Shown: positions 35,579 to 44,426 of the stretch, piece by piece | How the letters are laid out: each line of letters begins with the position of its first letter | Numbering within the stretch: the first letter of the stretch is position 1 | DNA from: Anaerolineaceae bacterium | GTDB lineage: Bacteria > Chloroflexota > Anaerolineae > Anaerolineales > Anaerolineaceae | Direction of reading: 5' to 3' | NCBI GenBank assembly: GCA_017417055.1 | Contig: JAFPZX010000043.1 | Location: forward strand, 1-61,730 | Length of the DNA stretch: 61,730 nt | Translations under genes and position numbers: made by a program | The notes under the pieces: generated by a model | Databases searched by the model: none | What the model was told of the DNA's origin: nothing | Seen by the model: only the letters and a program-made list of their open reading frames with translations

Positions 35579-36925
35579 ATGGGAGAGAAAAAATTGAATT
35601 TCAGCGGTATTTGTTTATCCTGTTTTCAGCACACAGGCGGATTGAATCCATGTCCGCATTGTGGTGCTGATGCTGCTCATATACAAACCAGTCTCCAACA
35701 CATCACACCCGGAACGATCCTCAATCAAAATTATCTGATTGGAAAGGCATTAGGCCAGGGCGGATTTGGCATCACCTATATCGGATGGGATTTGAATGCC
35801 TGGCGGATCGTTGCCATAAAAGAGTATTACCCCTCAGGTCTGGTGACACGCGAAAGAGGCCTTGTTGTTACACCCATCGACGAGGACGCCAAAATAAAAC
35901 TGAAAAAAGGAGTTAATCAATTCTTCAAAGAAGCTTTGGTTCTTGGCAGTTTCAATACACATCCCAACATTGTCAACGTTCTCCATTTTTTCCGTCAAAA
36001 CAATACCGCCTATATCGTTATGGAGTATATCAATGGCAAGTCTTTGAAGGATTATCTGCTTGCAAGAGGCGGATCGATTTCTTTTACAGAAGCAATGCAG
36101 ATCCTTTGTCCGATTATGCTTGCTTTGGATGATTTACATCATACCGGCCTGATTCATCGCGATATAGCCCCTGATAACATCTATTTAACAGTAGATGGAC
36201 ATGCCAAATTACTGGACTTTGGCGCGGCACGCTTCAGCATTGGTGAAGAAACCCAAAATGCTGCTTCTGTAATCAAGCCGGGCTACGCTCCGCTTGAACA
36301 GTATTCCGGCAGCGGAACGGAACAGGGATCCTGGACGGATGTGTATGCCATGGGAGCTACGTTTTATCGTGCATTGACAGGAAAAGTTCCGACCGCCGCT
36401 TCGGATCGGGCGATGGGCAAAGCTCTTCAAAGTCCGCGTGAGCTTGGCGTGAATATACCCGAACCTGTGGATAAAGCAATCATGCACGCGATGAATATGA
36501 AACCCGAGGAGCGTTATGTTTCAATGCGTTTGTTTGAGCAGGATATTGAACACGCGGCAGCTGATGAAAAAAGAGCCGAGTCAGCAATGGAGATGCCTCT
36601 TTTCTCAAAGCCGCAAAGTCCGTGGCCCCGGCAAACTATGCCGATGCAGGGGCCCCAGCCGTTTGTTAATCCGCAGCCTTATTCTTCCCTCAACGTTCAG
36701 CAGAACATATATCAGGGTACCGGTCTAAACCGGGAGCAGACTTTTCTAAATGTCCCCGTACCAGCTCCGGCTCCTCAACCTTATTTATTTCCGCAGCATG
36801 TGCCGATTTCTCAGCCAATTCTGTACGAAGAAAAAAAGACAGAACCGGGTTTTTTTGAATGGACTTACAAACACTTTCGTAAAAAGCTTCGAAAATTTGT
36901 CAGAAAATACACAAAGAAAAAATGA
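35579..36925 (+). CDS. Hanks-type Ser/Thr protein kinase
   Basis: 448 aa. A short Cys-containing zinc-ribbon-like start (CLSCFQHTGGLNPCPHCGA, about 11-29) precedes the kinase domain: glycine loop GQGGFGITY, Lys in IVAIKEYYP, catalytic loop IHRDIAPDNIYL (Ala replaces the usual Lys, as in other bacterial HRDISPEN kinases), and DFGAAR for the Mg loop. The domain spans about residues 45-310; the C-terminal part is Pro/Gln-rich, with a basic end, and no membrane helix is seen. It is divergent from the parvulin lipoprotein. Confidence 0.88.
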   Translation: MGEKKLNFSGICLSCFQHTGGLNPCPHCGADAAHIQTSLQHITPGTILNQNYLIGKALGQGGFGITYIGWDLNAWRIVAIKEYYPSGLVTRERGLVVTPIDEDAKIKLKKGVNQFFKEALVLGSFNTHPNIVNVLHFFRQNNTAYIVMEYINGKSLKDYLLARGGSISFTEAMQILCPIMLALDDLHHTGLIHRDIAPDNIYLTVDGHAKLLDFGAARFSIGEETQNAASVIKPGYAPLEQYSGSGTEQGSWTDVYAMGATFYRALTGKVPTAASDRAMGKALQSPRELGVNIPEPVDKAIMHAMNMKPEERYVSMRLFEQDIEHAAADEKRAESAMEMPLFSKPQSPWPRQTMPMQGPQPFVNPQPYSSLNVQQNIYQGTGLNREQTFLNVPVPAPAPQPYLFPQHVPISQPILYEEKKTEPGFFEWTYKHFRKKLRKFVRKYTKKK

Positions 36926-36942
36926 CTTCTGATATTCCAAAT

Positions 36943-37005
36943 GAGTCAAAGCGACCTGTTTTTGTTGACTCAGAATTGGGGCAACAGAACAGGTCGCTTT
37001 GACTC
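36943..37005. terminator. 18-bp hairpin with GACTCA loop word
   Basis: GAGTCAAAGCGACCTGTT (36943-36960) pairs perfectly with AACAGGTCGCTTTGACTC (36988-37005). It lies between the convergent kinase and htpG genes. It is a member of the dispersed CCTGTT/GACTCA family. Confidence 0.75.
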
Positions 37006-37069
37006 GGTACCGAATAGTTATAAAGAATTGTTACTGAACTGTTACTGTTCAGAATAAACACATTTGAGA

Positions 37070-37123
37070 AATGGTGACAGTTCCCATTGTTTCTGTTCAG
37101 AACACATGTGAACTGTCACCATT
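37070..37123. terminator. 14-bp hairpin of the dispersed GACAGTTC family
   Basis: AATGGTGACAGTTC (37070-37083) pairs perfectly with GAACTGTCACCATT (37110-37123), just downstream of htpG. Confidence 0.7.
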
Positions 37124-37140
37124 GCCGCTCATTCATGAAA

Positions 37141-39015
37141 TTACTTTTCCAAAAGCTTCAGCATCAAATCCTGCAGCCGTTCCAGCATAGCAACCTGATC
37201 CGGCGCTTCACCATCCATGATCATTGCATCATCATAGATTTGAGCGATGATCTGGTTCCGCAGTGCTTCGTCCTGACATGCCGCAGCCTTTTGGATCAAC
37301 GCATGATCCGGGTTCAGCTCCAGAACCTTCTTCGGTGCAGTATATTCCTGCTGCATGGCTTTATAGATGCGCTGCATTTCCTGTGGAATCGCTCCTTCGG
37401 ATTCAACCAGACGTGCCGGGGAGGAAACCAGGCGATCCGTGGTACGTACGGCGCTGACACGTTCCCCAAGCGCGGACATAAACAAATCTGTCAAAACTTT
37501 GTTTTCAGGAGTTTCTTCCTTCTTTTCCGCTTCCTTGTTTTCACTGTTCTCGTCAGTGGATTTCGCTGGTTCCTTTTCCTCACCTTCGGAAGCTGCATTG
37601 ACAAATTCGCAGTCCTGATATTTCTGAAGAGCTGTCATAACAAACGGATCATAAACCTTGTCCAGCAGCAGAACATCGATGCCATCTTTGCGCAGTTTTT
37701 CTGTGTGCGGGCTGTTCCGAAGGGTTTCCAGATTATCACCGAGAACGTAATAAATTTTCTTTTGATCCGGTTTCATTTCCTGGAAGTAATCTGAGAGCGA
37801 ATGCCATTCCATACCGTGATTCATCGTGTGAAAACGCAGCAGCGGTGTCAGGCTCTCTTTTGCATCCGGTTCGGTAATGATCCCTTCGCAGATAAAGTCA
37901 CCAAAACTCTTCCAGAACTTCACGTATTCTTCCGGATTGTCTGTTCCCCATTTCTTCAGCATATCTGTGACTTTTCCGGTAAGGATCTTACGGAGCGTGG
38001 CGATAATACGATTCGCCTGCATGGTCTCACGGGAAACATTCAGCGGAATATCTTCTGAATCGATGACACCCTGAATAAAGCGATAATAGCGTGGAAGCAG
38101 GTCCGTGCAGTAGTCCTGGATCAAAACTTTTCTTGCATAAAGCTGCAATCCGTCTTCCCGGCGCAGTGAGAACATGTTTCGTTCGGCTGTGGCAGGAACA
38201 AAAAGCAGCGCATACATCTGAACCGGGGCGTCAATGGATAGGTGAAGCCGCTTGAGCGGTTCATTAAAGTCCATGGTGAAATTCTGATAGAAGGTCTTGT
38301 AGTCCTCATCCTTGAGTTCGCTTGCGGAGGTCCGCCAGATAACGTTTGTCGCGTTGATCTGTTCAGTTTCCTCATTCAGATAAATCGGATAGGGAATGTA
38401 GTTGGAATGTTTGCGGATGATCTCACGGATCTTGTAATCATCTGCGTATTCCTCTGCGTCTTCTTTGAGTTTAATGACGATATCTGTGCCGCGGGTTTCT
38501 TTTTCGGCAGGTCCCACGGTGAATGTGCCAGCCCCATCTGAATGCCAGACAGCGGCGCTTTCATTTTTCTTGTAAGAGCGGGAAGTTACGTCGATGGATT
38601 GGGCAACCATAAAAGCAGCGTAAAAACCGACGCCAAATTGACCGATGAGGTCGGTTATGTTTTTAGCACCGTCTTTCCCGGCATTTTCAAGCAGTGCTTT
38701 TGCTCCGGAATGGGCGATAGTACCGAGATACTCTGTCATTTCATATGCGGTCATCCCGATGCCGTTGTCGCTGACGGTCAGCGTTTTTGCGTCTTTGTCA
38801 ACTTTCACGCGAATTTCCGGAACAGCATCCGCGTCCAAAACGTCGTGGTCAGTCAGCATGTTGAAGTTTAGTTTTGTGATTGCGTCTGATGCATTGGAGA
38901 TCAGTTCCCGCAGGAATACGTCCTTATCTGAATAAATGGAATTGATGAGAATGTCCAACAGCTGCTGGGTCTCTGCTTTGAACGCAATCGGGTTTTTATT
39001 TAAATTTTCTGCCAT
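37141..39015 (-). CDS. htpG: Chaperone protein HtpG (Hsp90)
   Basis: 624 aa, normal for the family. The N-terminal GHKL ATPase domain has FLRELISNASDAI, the N-box region LNFNMLTDHD, DNGIGMTAYEM and GQFGVGFYAAFMV; the middle domain has IDSEDIPLNVSRE and the C-terminal dimerisation domain follows. The region 430-530 is Glu/Lys-rich, as often in HtpG. A cytosolic stress chaperone. An AGGAG ribosome site precedes the ATG. No CIRCE-type element is seen. Confidence 0.97.
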   Translation of the reverse strand: MAENLNKNPIAFKAETQQLLDILINSIYSDKDVFLRELISNASDAITKLNFNMLTDHDVLDADAVPEIRVKVDKDAKTLTVSDNGIGMTAYEMTEYLGTIAHSGAKALLENAGKDGAKNITDLIGQFGVGFYAAFMVAQSIDVTSRSYKKNESAAVWHSDGAGTFTVGPAEKETRGTDIVIKLKEDAEEYADDYKIREIIRKHSNYIPYPIYLNEETEQINATNVIWRTSASELKDEDYKTFYQNFTMDFNEPLKRLHLSIDAPVQMYALLFVPATAERNMFSLRREDGLQLYARKVLIQDYCTDLLPRYYRFIQGVIDSEDIPLNVSRETMQANRIIATLRKILTGKVTDMLKKWGTDNPEEYVKFWKSFGDFICEGIITEPDAKESLTPLLRFHTMNHGMEWHSLSDYFQEMKPDQKKIYYVLGDNLETLRNSPHTEKLRKDGIDVLLLDKVYDPFVMTALQKYQDCEFVNAASEGEEKEPAKSTDENSENKEAEKKEETPENKVLTDLFMSALGERVSAVRTTDRLVSSPARLVESEGAIPQEMQRIYKAMQQEYTAPKKVLELNPDHALIQKAAACQDEALRNQIIAQIYDDAMIMDGEAPDQVAMLERLQDLMLKLLEK

Positions 39016-39207
39016 AAAATTAATTCTCCTGAGTTAACGGAATCTTTCCCGTATATTTTCTGTCGTAATAAATCGGTACACAGCACGTTGGTGTTTCCAT
39101 GGACTGTGCTCAAGTTTCGACCAATTACTATCTTTATTTAGATTATAGTTTTTTTTGACGGTTTTCAATGGATTCTTACAAAATTCTAAGGAAGCATCGG
39201 GACAGTC

Positions 39208-39360
39208 CGTTACTATTCAAGGGATGAGGGGTCGAACCTTTAGGTTCGTCCCCACCACCTTGGATCGGGAGGATCAAAATAACAGGAACATCCATCGGCA
39301 AGATGTGATGGAGACGGGTCTGAAAGTCCGACCCTGTTGGCTGGTGCGTGGATAGTAACG
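39208..39360 (+). ncRNA. Candidate structured RNA or hairpin element
   Basis: An outer stem CGTTACTA (39208-39215) with TAGTAACG (39353-39360) encloses several arms: GGGGTCGAACC (39228-39238) with GGTTCGTCCCC (39243-39253, one mismatch), a GATC/GATC hairpin near 39264-39275, a CATC..GATG arm near 39290-39310, and GGGTC/GACCC near 39317-39334. I do not recognise it as a known riboswitch, SRP RNA or other standard RNA, and the strand is assumed from lspA downstream. A mobile hairpin element is the main alternative. Confidence 0.4.
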
Positions 39361-39421
39361 TCCTGAACTTTTTCTACAACTTTTCATTGGCCTTTTTCAC
39401 GTTTTTTTGTGCAAAAAAAAG

Positions 39422-39427
39422 TATAAT
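39422..39427 (+). promoter_or_regulatory. -10 box of lspA
   Basis: TATAAT ends 10 bases before the ATG at 39438, leaving at most a leader of a few bases. Confidence 0.5.
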
Positions 39428-39437
39428 TGTGTCTGTT

Positions 39438-39962
39438 ATGGAAAAGAAAACCCGAAGAGCAGACGCCTATGCGGAAATGCTGATTATTGCGGCATTTGTT
39501 TTTGCTGTTGACCAGCTGTCAAAATATTGGATTCGGACTCACCTGGCCTTGCGCGAGACCATCACACCGATACCCGCTATCGGCAGCTGGTTCCGGATCA
39601 TCCACTGGAAAAACACCGGAATCGCGTTCGGTTTATTCCAGGGAAATGGCTGGATCCTGACACTGATTGGGATTGCTGTTGTGATCGGCATTATTATCTT
39701 TTCCCGACAGGTTGTTGACGGTCCCGCTTACTGGCGCATAGCCCTCGCACTCGAATTAGGCGGAGCGTTAGGAAATCTCGCGGATCGGCTCAATCCGGAA
39801 CTTGGGTACGTGGTGGATTTTGTCTGGATCGGGGATTTCCCGGTGTTCAACCTGGCTGATTCCGCCATTGTTATCGGCGCCTTTGTTTTGATCATCGGTA
39901 TGATGGTGAATGATTCAAAGATTGGCGGACATCAAACAACAGAAAATCGGGAGGATAAATGA
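39438..39962 (+). CDS. lspA: Lipoprotein signal peptidase
   Basis: 174 aa with four membrane helices. The catalytic Asp pair is in LGNLADRLNPELGYVVDFV and FPVFNLADSAIVIG; KNTGIAFGLF is the usual N-terminal loop of the family. It cleaves prolipoprotein signals after diacylglyceryl addition and thus serves the two lipoproteins encoded in this window. I start at 39438 instead of the upstream in-frame ATG, since family similarity begins here and a -10 box lies just before. Overlaps rluD-type gene by 4 bases. Confidence 0.95.
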   Translation: MEKKTRRADAYAEMLIIAAFVFAVDQLSKYWIRTHLALRETITPIPAIGSWFRIIHWKNTGIAFGLFQGNGWILTLIGIAVVIGIIIFSRQVVDGPAYWRIALALELGGALGNLADRLNPELGYVVDFVWIGDFPVFNLADSAIVIGAFVLIIGMMVNDSKIGGHQTTENREDK

Positions 39963-40876
39963 GTGAAGAAATCATAACGCTGAATTATGAAGGCGATGGT
40001 GCGGAACGTCTGGACCATTTTTTGGCGGATGAACTTTCCGACTATTCCCGTTCCCGTTTGCAAAGCTTTATTAAGGATGGCCGGGTCCGTGTAGATGGTG
40101 AGGCCGCGAAAAAATATGGTCAGGCTTTGGTACCGGGGCAAATGATCACGGTGATCCTTCCGGAAATTCATGAGTCCGGCTTGGTTCCTGAAAATATTCC
40201 GCTGGATATCATTTATGAAGATGAGCAGAGTATTGTCATCAATAAGCCTGCCGGAATGGTCGTCCATCCTGCTGCCGGGCATGAGACCGGAACGCTGGTT
40301 CACGCTGTTTTGGCGCATTGCGATGATTTGAAAGGCTTTGGCGGGGAGATCCGTCCCGGTGTGGTACATCGTCTGGATCGGGATACCTCAGGAATTATCG
40401 TGATGGCAAAAAATGAAAAAGCCCATATCTTTTTACAGGAACAGTTCAAAGCCCGTTCTATTAATAAACGTTATCTGGCATTGGTCGACGGCGCTCCGCC
40501 AACGCCGGCAGGCCGTGTGGAAGCCCCGATTGGACGTGACCCGATCCGCAGGCAGCAGATGGCCATAATGACCGCGGAAAAAGGCCGCGAAGCCGTCACC
40601 GAATATCGGACAGTTCAGAGTTATGTAAAACATACGCTCATCGAGGCTCATCCTCTGACCGGACGTACGCACCAGATTCGTGTTCATATGGCATTCCTCA
40701 AATGCCCAATCGTTGGTGATGTACTTTACGGAAGGCGCAAACAGAGTATTGCCTTGAATCGTCATTTTCTTCACGCATACCGTCTTACCATCCTGCTGCC
40801 GGGACATACCGAGCCGATGACGTTTGAAGCTCCCCTCCCTCAGGAACTACAGGACGTAATTGATAATCTGCAATAG
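39959..40876 (+). CDS. rluD: RluA-family 23S rRNA pseudouridine synthase (RluD type)
   Basis: 305 aa. An N-terminal S4 RNA-binding domain (about 15-65, DHFLADELSDYSRSRLQ) precedes the pseudouridine synthase domain with GVVHRLDRDTSG, the catalytic Asp in HRLDRDTS, then TGRTHQIRVHM. It isomerises uridines in 23S rRNA. The gene name is by length, S4 domain and lspA linkage; RluC remains possible. GGAGG and an ATGA overlap couple it to lspA. Confidence 0.92.
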   Translation: MSEEIITLNYEGDGAERLDHFLADELSDYSRSRLQSFIKDGRVRVDGEAAKKYGQALVPGQMITVILPEIHESGLVPENIPLDIIYEDEQSIVINKPAGMVVHPAAGHETGTLVHAVLAHCDDLKGFGGEIRPGVVHRLDRDTSGIIVMAKNEKAHIFLQEQFKARSINKRYLALVDGAPPTPAGRVEAPIGRDPIRRQQMAIMTAEKGREAVTEYRTVQSYVKHTLIEAHPLTGRTHQIRVHMAFLKCPIVGDVLYGRRKQSIALNRHFLHAYRLTILLPGHTEPMTFEAPLPQELQDVIDNLQ

Positions 40877-41108
40877 TCTGGGGTGTGTGAAATGTGGAGA
40901 GTGAAGTGTGAAGTTAAAATAGAACGTGAGGAATTAAGAGTATTCAGAGTTCAGTTGTCAATAGTCAGTTCCAGCAGCTTCGTATAATGAAACCGGAATT
41001 AGTCTTATTTTCCGTGCAAAAGCTCATTCATTGCGGGACAGTTCCGAAGTAAACATCCCATAGTGGTACGTATCACTCTCATTTTCACCGGAGAAAACCA
41101 CATCCGAA

Positions 41109-41144
41109 AAAAAGACAGTTTCACATCAACGAAACTGTCTTTTT
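41109..41144. terminator. Bidirectional intrinsic terminator
   Basis: AAAAAGACAGTTTC (41109-41122) pairs with GAAACTGTCTTTTT (41131-41144); serves rluD on plus and serA on minus. Confidence 0.85.
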
Positions 41145-41178
41145 GTACCGAAAGAAATGGTAACAATTAATAAAAACA

Positions 41179-41211
41179 TCGGGGATTATTTCTTTATAGA
41201 ATAGTCCCCGA
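41179..41211. terminator. Hairpin just downstream of serA
   Basis: TCGGGGA..TATT pairs with AATA.TCCCCGA across 41179-41211. Second terminator-like hairpin in this gap. Confidence 0.55.
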
Positions 41212-41219
41212 AATTGAAT

Positions 41220-42146
41220 CTATTTATTCACCTGGAACTTCGTGCTTCCCGTCTCGAAGTAATCACAAATCTGCCGGGCGGCGGCAAACCCAGCATTAGC
41301 ATTCGCTTCCGCAGTCTGAGCGCCGGCCTTCTTCGGGGTGAAGAAGAATCTGCCCGGGAATTTTTCGGCAATTTCAGCCTTGTTCTTTGGAGCGACATCC
41401 GCCAGATACACGAAATCTTCACGCTTTTCAAACATTTCGACAATGCCGTCTTCGTCCACTACTTCCGCGCGGGCCGCGTTGATCAGACAGCCATTCTTCG
41501 GCAGGTTGGAAAGCAGCTCATAATTCACCGACTTGATGAGGTTCGGCAATGCCGGAAAATGCAGGGATACATAATCACAGGTCTTGTAGAGTTCGGGAAC
41601 ATCCGTGATGCGCGTCACACCGGCAGCTTCAAAAACAGAATCCGGAACCTGCGGGATATCATAGGCATACACATCCATACCGAAACCCTTCGCAATCGGG
41701 GCAACACAGCGCGCAACGGCACCAAACCCATGCAAACCGATCTTTTTGCCGCGCAGTTCCTTGCCTGTGCTGCCGTCAAAGAAATTGCGTGCCTTGTAGA
41801 CCATCATGCCCATCACCAGTTCTGCGACCGCGTTGGCGTTCTGTCCCGGGGTGTTTTCCACAACGATCCCCTTCGCGGTAGCCGCTTCGAGATCGACATT
41901 GTCATACCCCGCACCGGCACGGACGACCAGCTTCAATTTTGGAGCATGTGCTATCACATCTGCCGTGATTTTATCGGATCGGATAATAATCGCTTCCGCA
42001 TCCGCCACAGCCTCAAGCAGCTGCGCCGGATCGGTATATTTTTCCAGTTTCGAAACTTCATGCCCTTTTTCGGTCAGAATCTTTGTAATTCCCTCAACAG
42101 CAGCCTTTGAAAACGGTTTTTCCGTAGCAATCAATACTTTCGCCAT
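41220..42146 (-). CDS. serA: D-3-phosphoglycerate dehydrogenase, short form
   Basis: 308 aa D-isomer 2-hydroxyacid dehydrogenase. It has an NAD-binding domain (KIGLHGFGAVARCVAPIAK, LINAARAEVVDEDGIVEMF) and the catalytic Arg in VVRAGAGYDNVD plus later Glu and His-region (VAPKNKAEIAEKF). No ACT/ASB regulatory domain follows, so it lacks serine feedback by that route. The partner serC lies 33 bases upstream, giving the first two steps from 3-phosphoglycerate to serine. Start at 42146 from AAGAGGTG and the MAKVLIAT start. Confidence 0.9.
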   Translation of the reverse strand: MAKVLIATEKPFSKAAVEGITKILTEKGHEVSKLEKYTDPAQLLEAVADAEAIIIRSDKITADVIAHAPKLKLVVRAGAGYDNVDLEAATAKGIVVENTPGQNANAVAELVMGMMVYKARNFFDGSTGKELRGKKIGLHGFGAVARCVAPIAKGFGMDVYAYDIPQVPDSVFEAAGVTRITDVPELYKTCDYVSLHFPALPNLIKSVNYELLSNLPKNGCLINAARAEVVDEDGIVEMFEKREDFVYLADVAPKNKAEIAEKFPGRFFFTPKKAGAQTAEANANAGFAAARQICDYFETGSTKFQVNK

Positions 42147-42178
42147 ATCAGACACCTCTTTTCTCTTACGTCTTACGT

Positions 42179-43246
42179 CTAATGCGCAGCATCCCAATCA
42201 TGGATCGTCGCGATCAGCGCGTCAACGCTTTCCATCGGCAGCGCGTTGTAGCAGGACGCACGGAAACCGCCGACCGAACGGTGACCCTTGACGCCAACCA
42301 GACCGCGTTCCTTAGCAAGTTCGAGGAAGTCCGCTTCCAGATCCGCATATTCCTCCTTGAGGCGGAAGCAGATGTTCATGCGGGAACGGTCTTCCGGATC
42401 CGCAACAGTGGGATAAAAGGTCTTGGAGTTCTCCAGGCAGTCATACACCTTTGTGGAACGGGCAATGGCGCGCTTTTCCATTTCCTTCACGCCGCCTTCC
42501 GCTTCCATCCATTCCATGGTCTTGAGCGCTGTGAAGATCGGCAGCACCGGAGGCGTATTATTCATGGAGTTCTTCTTGGCATGAACGCGGTAATCCGCCA
42601 TGGTCGGGACCGGACGGCAGACAGCTTCATTCATGAATTTATCGTTGATGATAACGATGGTCACACCGGCAGGAGCGAAGTTCTTCTGCGCACCGCCGAA
42701 GATCATCGCGTATTTAGAAACATCCACCGGGCGGCTGAAAATATCAGAGGACATATCCGCGATCAGCGGGACCGGGCTGTCCATATCCTTGCGGATCTCG
42801 GTACCTTCGATGGTGTTGTTGCAGCAGATCTCAAAATAATCAGCATCCGTCGGGATGGTGTAATTTTTCGGGATATAGCTGTAATTTTTGTCTTTGGAAG
42901 AAGCGACGACATCCACTTCACCGTAAAGCTTCGCTTCCTTAATGCCGCCAAGCGCCCAAGTGCCGGTGTCCAGATAGGCAGCTTTTTTGTTCAGGTAGTT
43001 GTAGGGGATCACATAAAACTGGGTGCTGGCACCGCCGCCGAGGAAAATCACGTGATAGTCATCCGGAATATCCAGGAGCCGCTTGGCAGCCGCGACCGCG
43101 CCATCCATCACCGCGTCAAAATCTTTGGAACGATGAGAGATGGAAAGAATCGAAAGTCCGCCAAAATCCTGAATGGCTTTGACAGTTTCGTTGATCGCGT
43201 ATTCGGGCAGCACCGCCGGCCCGGCATTGAAATTATGTTTCTTCAT
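42179..43246 (-). CDS. serC: Phosphoserine aminotransferase
   Basis: 355 aa fold type I PLP enzyme of the SerC family: [11 protein letters not shown] start, [21 protein letters not shown], the PLP Lys in [15 protein letters not shown], and a final [21 protein letters not shown]. It transaminates 3-phosphohydroxypyruvate with glutamate. AGGAGGG lies 6-7 bases before the ATG at 43246; an upstream in-frame ATG is not used. In operon with serA. Confidence 0.95.
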   Translation of the reverse strand: MKKHNFNAGPAVLPEYAINETVKAIQDFGGLSILSISHRSKDFDAVMDGAVAAAKRLLDIPDDYHVIFLGGGASTQFYVIPYNYLNKKAAYLDTGTWALGGIKEAKLYGEVDVVASSKDKNYSYIPKNYTIPTDADYFEICCNNTIEGTEIRKDMDSPVPLIADMSSDIFSRPVDVSKYAMIFGGAQKNFAPAGVTIVIINDKFMNEAVCRPVPTMADYRVHAKKNSMNNTPPVLPIFTALKTMEWMEAEGGVKEMEKRAIARSTKVYDCLENSKTFYPTVADPEDRSRMNICFRLKEEYADLEADFLELAKERGLVGVKGHRSVGGFRASCYNALPMESVDALIATIHDWDAAH

Positions 43247-43419
43247 AACAAACCCTCCTGATTGTAGTTGATTCAAAATACAGGCAGTTTCCTGCCCGGA
43301 ATAAAATCTTATCCTGTATTTATTTTAGCCTAAATCATGATTAAAGTACCGTGACGTTTGTCATGCAATTGTCATTTGTCTGACAATTAAAAATCAAACC
43401 GGAATAAATCGGAAGGGAC

Positions 43420-44325
43420 TTAGAAAACAGGTTCAGGAACAGTCTTCTTCTCATTGAATTTAGTAAGGAGTTCTGCAGCCTTTTCGTAATCAGCAATTGT
43501 CTTATTCAGGAAAGTGCAGGCTTCAGCAGTCGTTACATTGAAACGTTTCGACAGCATATTTACATTTTCTATTAACTGCTCTGCATCTCTGTATTCAATT
43601 CTTTCGTTAGCATATTCTTCCGCGTATTCTTTAGCATATTCTTCCGCGTATTCTTTAGCATATTCTTCCGCGTATTCCTGCATCATTTTGGACATGATAC
43701 TGCTCATTTGTTTACTCCCTTCTTCGGTATGTTTATAATATCTGATTTGCTTTGACGCTTCCGGAAATTCATTGTCGGAAAAATCATTTTCACGAAAATG
43801 AGTCATCAATCTTGCTGTTTTCGTTCCATCATTGATTTTCGCATTCACAATAATGCGATGCAGCCCATCATCAATAACTTTTCCGGTTTCCCTTATCACA
43901 GAATCAATATTGCACACAGTTTTATCTGTATCAAAGAGATCAAACTCAGTAATATAGATAACATATACCTCAACAACATCCCGAAAATCCGTACCTTTCG
44001 ACGTATGCCGCGCGGTTATGGCAGATGCATTATAACGTATTCTGCGATAATGATCATCACTATCCATCCGCTGAACTTCAACATTGATCTGTTTTCCGTC
44101 AGCTGTTTCACATAAGACATCAAGACGAACACCTCTTCCTACTAAATTCGGGATGCTGTCCTGAGCTGTAACACTGATCACTTTCAACGAATCATCGCCT
44201 AAAATCGTCCGAATCAACTCCTGACAGGCGTCTTTGTCCTGATACATTAAATTGAATAACAAATCGTCTATCGGACGGAACATCATCACATTTTGAACAT
44301 TCGGCTGTTTCGTTTTCATTTTCAT
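43420..44325 (-). CDS. Rpn/PDDEXK_2-family nuclease or transposase-like protein
   Basis: 301 aa. The PD-(D/E)XK core is near residues 55-85 (GRGVRLDVLCETADGKQINVEVQ: Asp, then ExQ in place of ExK), typical of the Rpn/PDDEXK_2 group. The C-terminal half carries tandem EYAEEYAK-type repeats (about 210-235) built from 24-base units, which can vary in copy number. Function is unclear; some members promote RecA-independent recombination. A near-identical paralog lies at 52286-53149. A TATGAT box ends 6 bases before the ATG, suggesting leaderless expression. Confidence 0.88.
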   Translation of the reverse strand: MKMKTKQPNVQNVMMFRPIDDLLFNLMYQDKDACQELIRTILGDDSLKVISVTAQDSIPNLVGRGVRLDVLCETADGKQINVEVQRMDSDDHYRRIRYNASAITARHTSKGTDFRDVVEVYVIYITEFDLFDTDKTVCNIDSVIRETGKVIDDGLHRIIVNAKINDGTKTARLMTHFRENDFSDNEFPEASKQIRYYKHTEEGSKQMSSIMSKMMQEYAEEYAKEYAEEYAKEYAEEYANERIEYRDAEQLIENVNMLSKRFNVTTAEACTFLNKTIADYEKAAELLTKFNEKKTVPEPVF

Positions 44326-44331
44326 ACTTAT

Positions 44332-44337
44332 ATCATA
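44332..44337 (-). promoter_or_regulatory. -10 box of Rpn-like gene
   Basis: TATGAT on the minus strand, 6 bases upstream of the ATG at 44325. Confidence 0.4.
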
Positions 44338-44426
44338 CCATAAAAAATTGCTGCTGATTAGACTCCGACAAACACTTCAAAAAAACAGATCAGATGCGCT
44401 CCTTGTATTGTAAAGTTATGATCAAA

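Larger units (their letters stand above)
39016..39437. other. Intergenic stretch with structured RNA candidate
   Basis: About 420 bases between divergent htpG and lspA. It holds the multibranched element at 39208-39360 described separately, an A/T-rich htpG promoter region, and the TATAAT box (39422-39427) of lspA. Confidence 0.5.
40877..41219. other. Intergenic stretch with terminators and word repeats
   Basis: About 340 bases between convergent rluD and serA. Contains GTGTGAAATGTGG/GAAGTGTGAAG word repeats (40885-40920), CAGTTGTCAATAGTCAG words, a GGGACAGTTCC word (41036-41046), a strong bidirectional terminator (41109-41144) and a hairpin at 41179-41211. No gene is seen. Confidence 0.6.

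Noticed and set aside
39208-39360. Signal-recognition-particle RNA or T-box leader upstream of lspA
   Set aside because: The conserved SRP tetraloop and bulge (GGTCAGG..GGAAGGAAGCAGC) and the T-box AGGGTGG word are absent.
43420-44325. Insertion sequence with terminal inverted repeats around the Rpn-like genes
   Set aside because: I found no matching inverted ends or target duplications flanking either copy; the genes stand alone.
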